64,000 nt of DNA from JACCYI01 sp963828075 (GTDB lineage Bacteria > Actinomycetota > Thermoleophilia > Solirubrobacterales > Solirubrobacteraceae), in assembly GCA_963828075.1 (NCBI GenBank), contig CAWHDH010000021.1:3472001-3536000 (forward strand), written 5' to 3'. The notes below the pieces were generated by a model, which was given only the letters and a program-made list of their open reading frames with translations, was not told where the DNA came from and made no database searches. Positions 63,259 to 64,000 of this stretch are shown here, piece by piece. A program made the position numbers and the translations under genes. Each line of letters opens with the position of its first letter. Positions within the stretch are counted from its first letter, which is position 1.

Positions 63259-64000
63259 CTACGAGCCGATGGCGGTGCGGATGCCCCCGTCGTCGCCGAG
63301 CCAGCCGCGGTGGAAGACCTCGGTGTTGAACGGCATCGCGAGGTCGCCGCGCGCGTCGAGGGCGATCAGCGCGGCGTCGGTGGCGATGCCGGTGACCACC
63401 GCGTTGGCGGCGTCGCCGACCGTCGCGCCGGCGTAGGCCATCCGTGCGGCGACGTCGTGCGCGGCGGCCGCCCGCAGGAGCGCCTCGCCGTCGCCGGAGG
63501 CCGAGACGGCACAGATCGGGCCCGCGAACGTGCCGGCGCCGACGACGGGCGAGTCGCCGACGCGGCCCGGCAATTGGCCGCGCATGCCGCCCGTCGAGGT
63601 CGCCGCGGCGAGATCGCCGCGGAGGTCCAGCGCCACCGCCCCGACGGTCCCGGGCGACGGCGCGGCGCTGCGCCTGGTGACGTGGTGGCCCGCCGGGACC
63701 TGCTCGATGCCGTGGGCGGCGGCGAAGGCGTCGGCGCCCTCGCCGGCCAGCATCGCGTGCGGCGAGCGGTCGAGCACCGCGCGGGCGAGCGCGACGGCGT
63801 GGCGCGGCGTGCGCACGGCGGCGACGGCGCCCGAGCGCCGGGACGCGCCGTCCATGAGCGCCGCGTCCATCTCCACGTCGCCCGCGGCGGTGAGCACGGA
63901 GCCGGTCCCGGCGTTGAACAGCGGGCACGCCTCCAGGAGTTCGACGGCGCGCTGGACGGCGTCGAGGGCGCTCGCGCCGTCCGTGAGGAGGTCACGCGCG
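63259..64000 (-). CDS. Isoaspartyl peptidase/L-asparaginase (Ntn hydrolase), 5' end outside window
   Basis: The frame stays open to the window edge, so the start lies beyond 64000. The visible 246 residues include LFNAGTGSVLTAAGDVEMDA, the autocleavage/nucleophile Thr in SPGTVGAVALD, ATSTGGMRGQLPGRVGDSPV in two parts and GAGTFA, as in plant-type asparaginases. It would cleave asparagine or isoaspartyl peptides after self-processing. It precedes the ureohydrolase by 39 bp and probably belongs to the same nitrogen-scavenging operon. Confidence 0.9.
   Translation of the reverse strand, partial: ARDLLTDGASALDAVQRAVELLEACPLFNAGTGSVLTAAGDVEMDAALMDGASRRSGAVAAVRTPRHAVALARAVLDRSPHAMLAGEGADAFAAAHGIEQVPAGHHVTRRSAAPSPGTVGAVALDLRGDLAAATSTGGMRGQLPGRVGDSPVVGAGTFAGPICAVSASGDGEALLRAAAAHDVAARMAYAGATVGDAANAVVTGIATDAALIALDARGDLAMPFNTEVFHRGWLGDDGGIRTAIGS

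Overview
The window is a 64-kb piece of a very GC-rich bacterial chromosome, dense with genes on both strands. The signs point to Actinobacteria, most likely class Thermoleophilia (Solirubrobacter/Conexibacter-like): a CarD regulator beside disA, ispD and ispF; several secreted proteins with Ala/Arg-rich beta-repeat C-termini; a small exported protein that starts MKVKLSWPSPAM; RskA-type anti-sigma control; and many GTG, TTG and possibly CTG starts. The taxonomic call is inference from gene content, not from rRNA.

Region 1 (1-31.8 kb) is built on an ancient housekeeping backbone on the + strand: coaX, dusB, greA, lysS, (a stand-alone Clp-N protein), clpC, radA, disA, carD, ispD, (a PHP phosphatase), ispF, cysS, rlmB and a SigH-like sigma factor. 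The same order is known from the Bacillus subtilis yac/clpC-radA-disA-ispDF-cysS-rlmB-sigH region and, in part, from the coaX-lysS-clpC1-radA/disA-carD-ispDF-cysS-rlmB region of Mycobacterium. Lineage-specific cargo is inserted into it: a LamG surface protein; a convergent ECF sigma/anti-sigma pair with an exported calcium-binding-repeat protein; a beta-lactamase-fold hydrolase; and a 5-kb minus-strand block (XRE regulator, frameshifted ABC exporter, START-like protein, acyltransferase, hydrolase) between ispF and cysS. A second GreA and a LOG protein follow.

Region 2 (31.8-45.2 kb) holds a large polytopic DUF2339 protein facing a TetR regulator across an operator-rich gap; a lipoprotein FKBP; a methyltransferase; an exported protein of unknown role; tRNA-Thr(TGT); a membrane-bound class III nucleotide cyclase; a sugar-nucleotide dehydratase-type SDR; a PlsC-GpsA fusion whose GpsA half has lost its catalytic residues; two sigma-70 family factors, one with an RskA-type anti-sigma; and a B-box/rhomboid protease.

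Region 3 (45.2-56.5 kb) is the most rearranged part. A crotonase gene is broken by a frameshift and by an apparent 0.6-kb inversion that put its 3' end on the other strand next to a nested palindrome. It also holds a glycosyltransferase, a BtuF-like binding protein, a CBS/CorC membrane protein, an orphan promoter with a chain of hairpins and almost no coding capacity, a hydroxyacyl-CoA dehydrogenase/thiolase pair, a NYN-domain protein, and a 0.37-kb cluster of eight alternating copies of a GTCAACCACCCCC-type repeat.

Region 4 (56.5-64 kb) is a minus-strand catabolic block: asparaginase-type hydrolase, agmatinase-family ureohydrolase, polar amino-acid ABC transporter (binding protein, permease, ATPase), a TPP-dependent decarboxylase-type enzyme and a PucR regulator. 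The gene set fits uptake and catabolism of arginine or another guanidino compound through a 2-ketoarginine/guanidinobutyrate-type route.

A recurring regulatory theme is a TAnnnT box (often TGnTAnnnT) only 6-10 nt upstream of the start codon, which predicts many leaderless or near-leaderless mRNAs.
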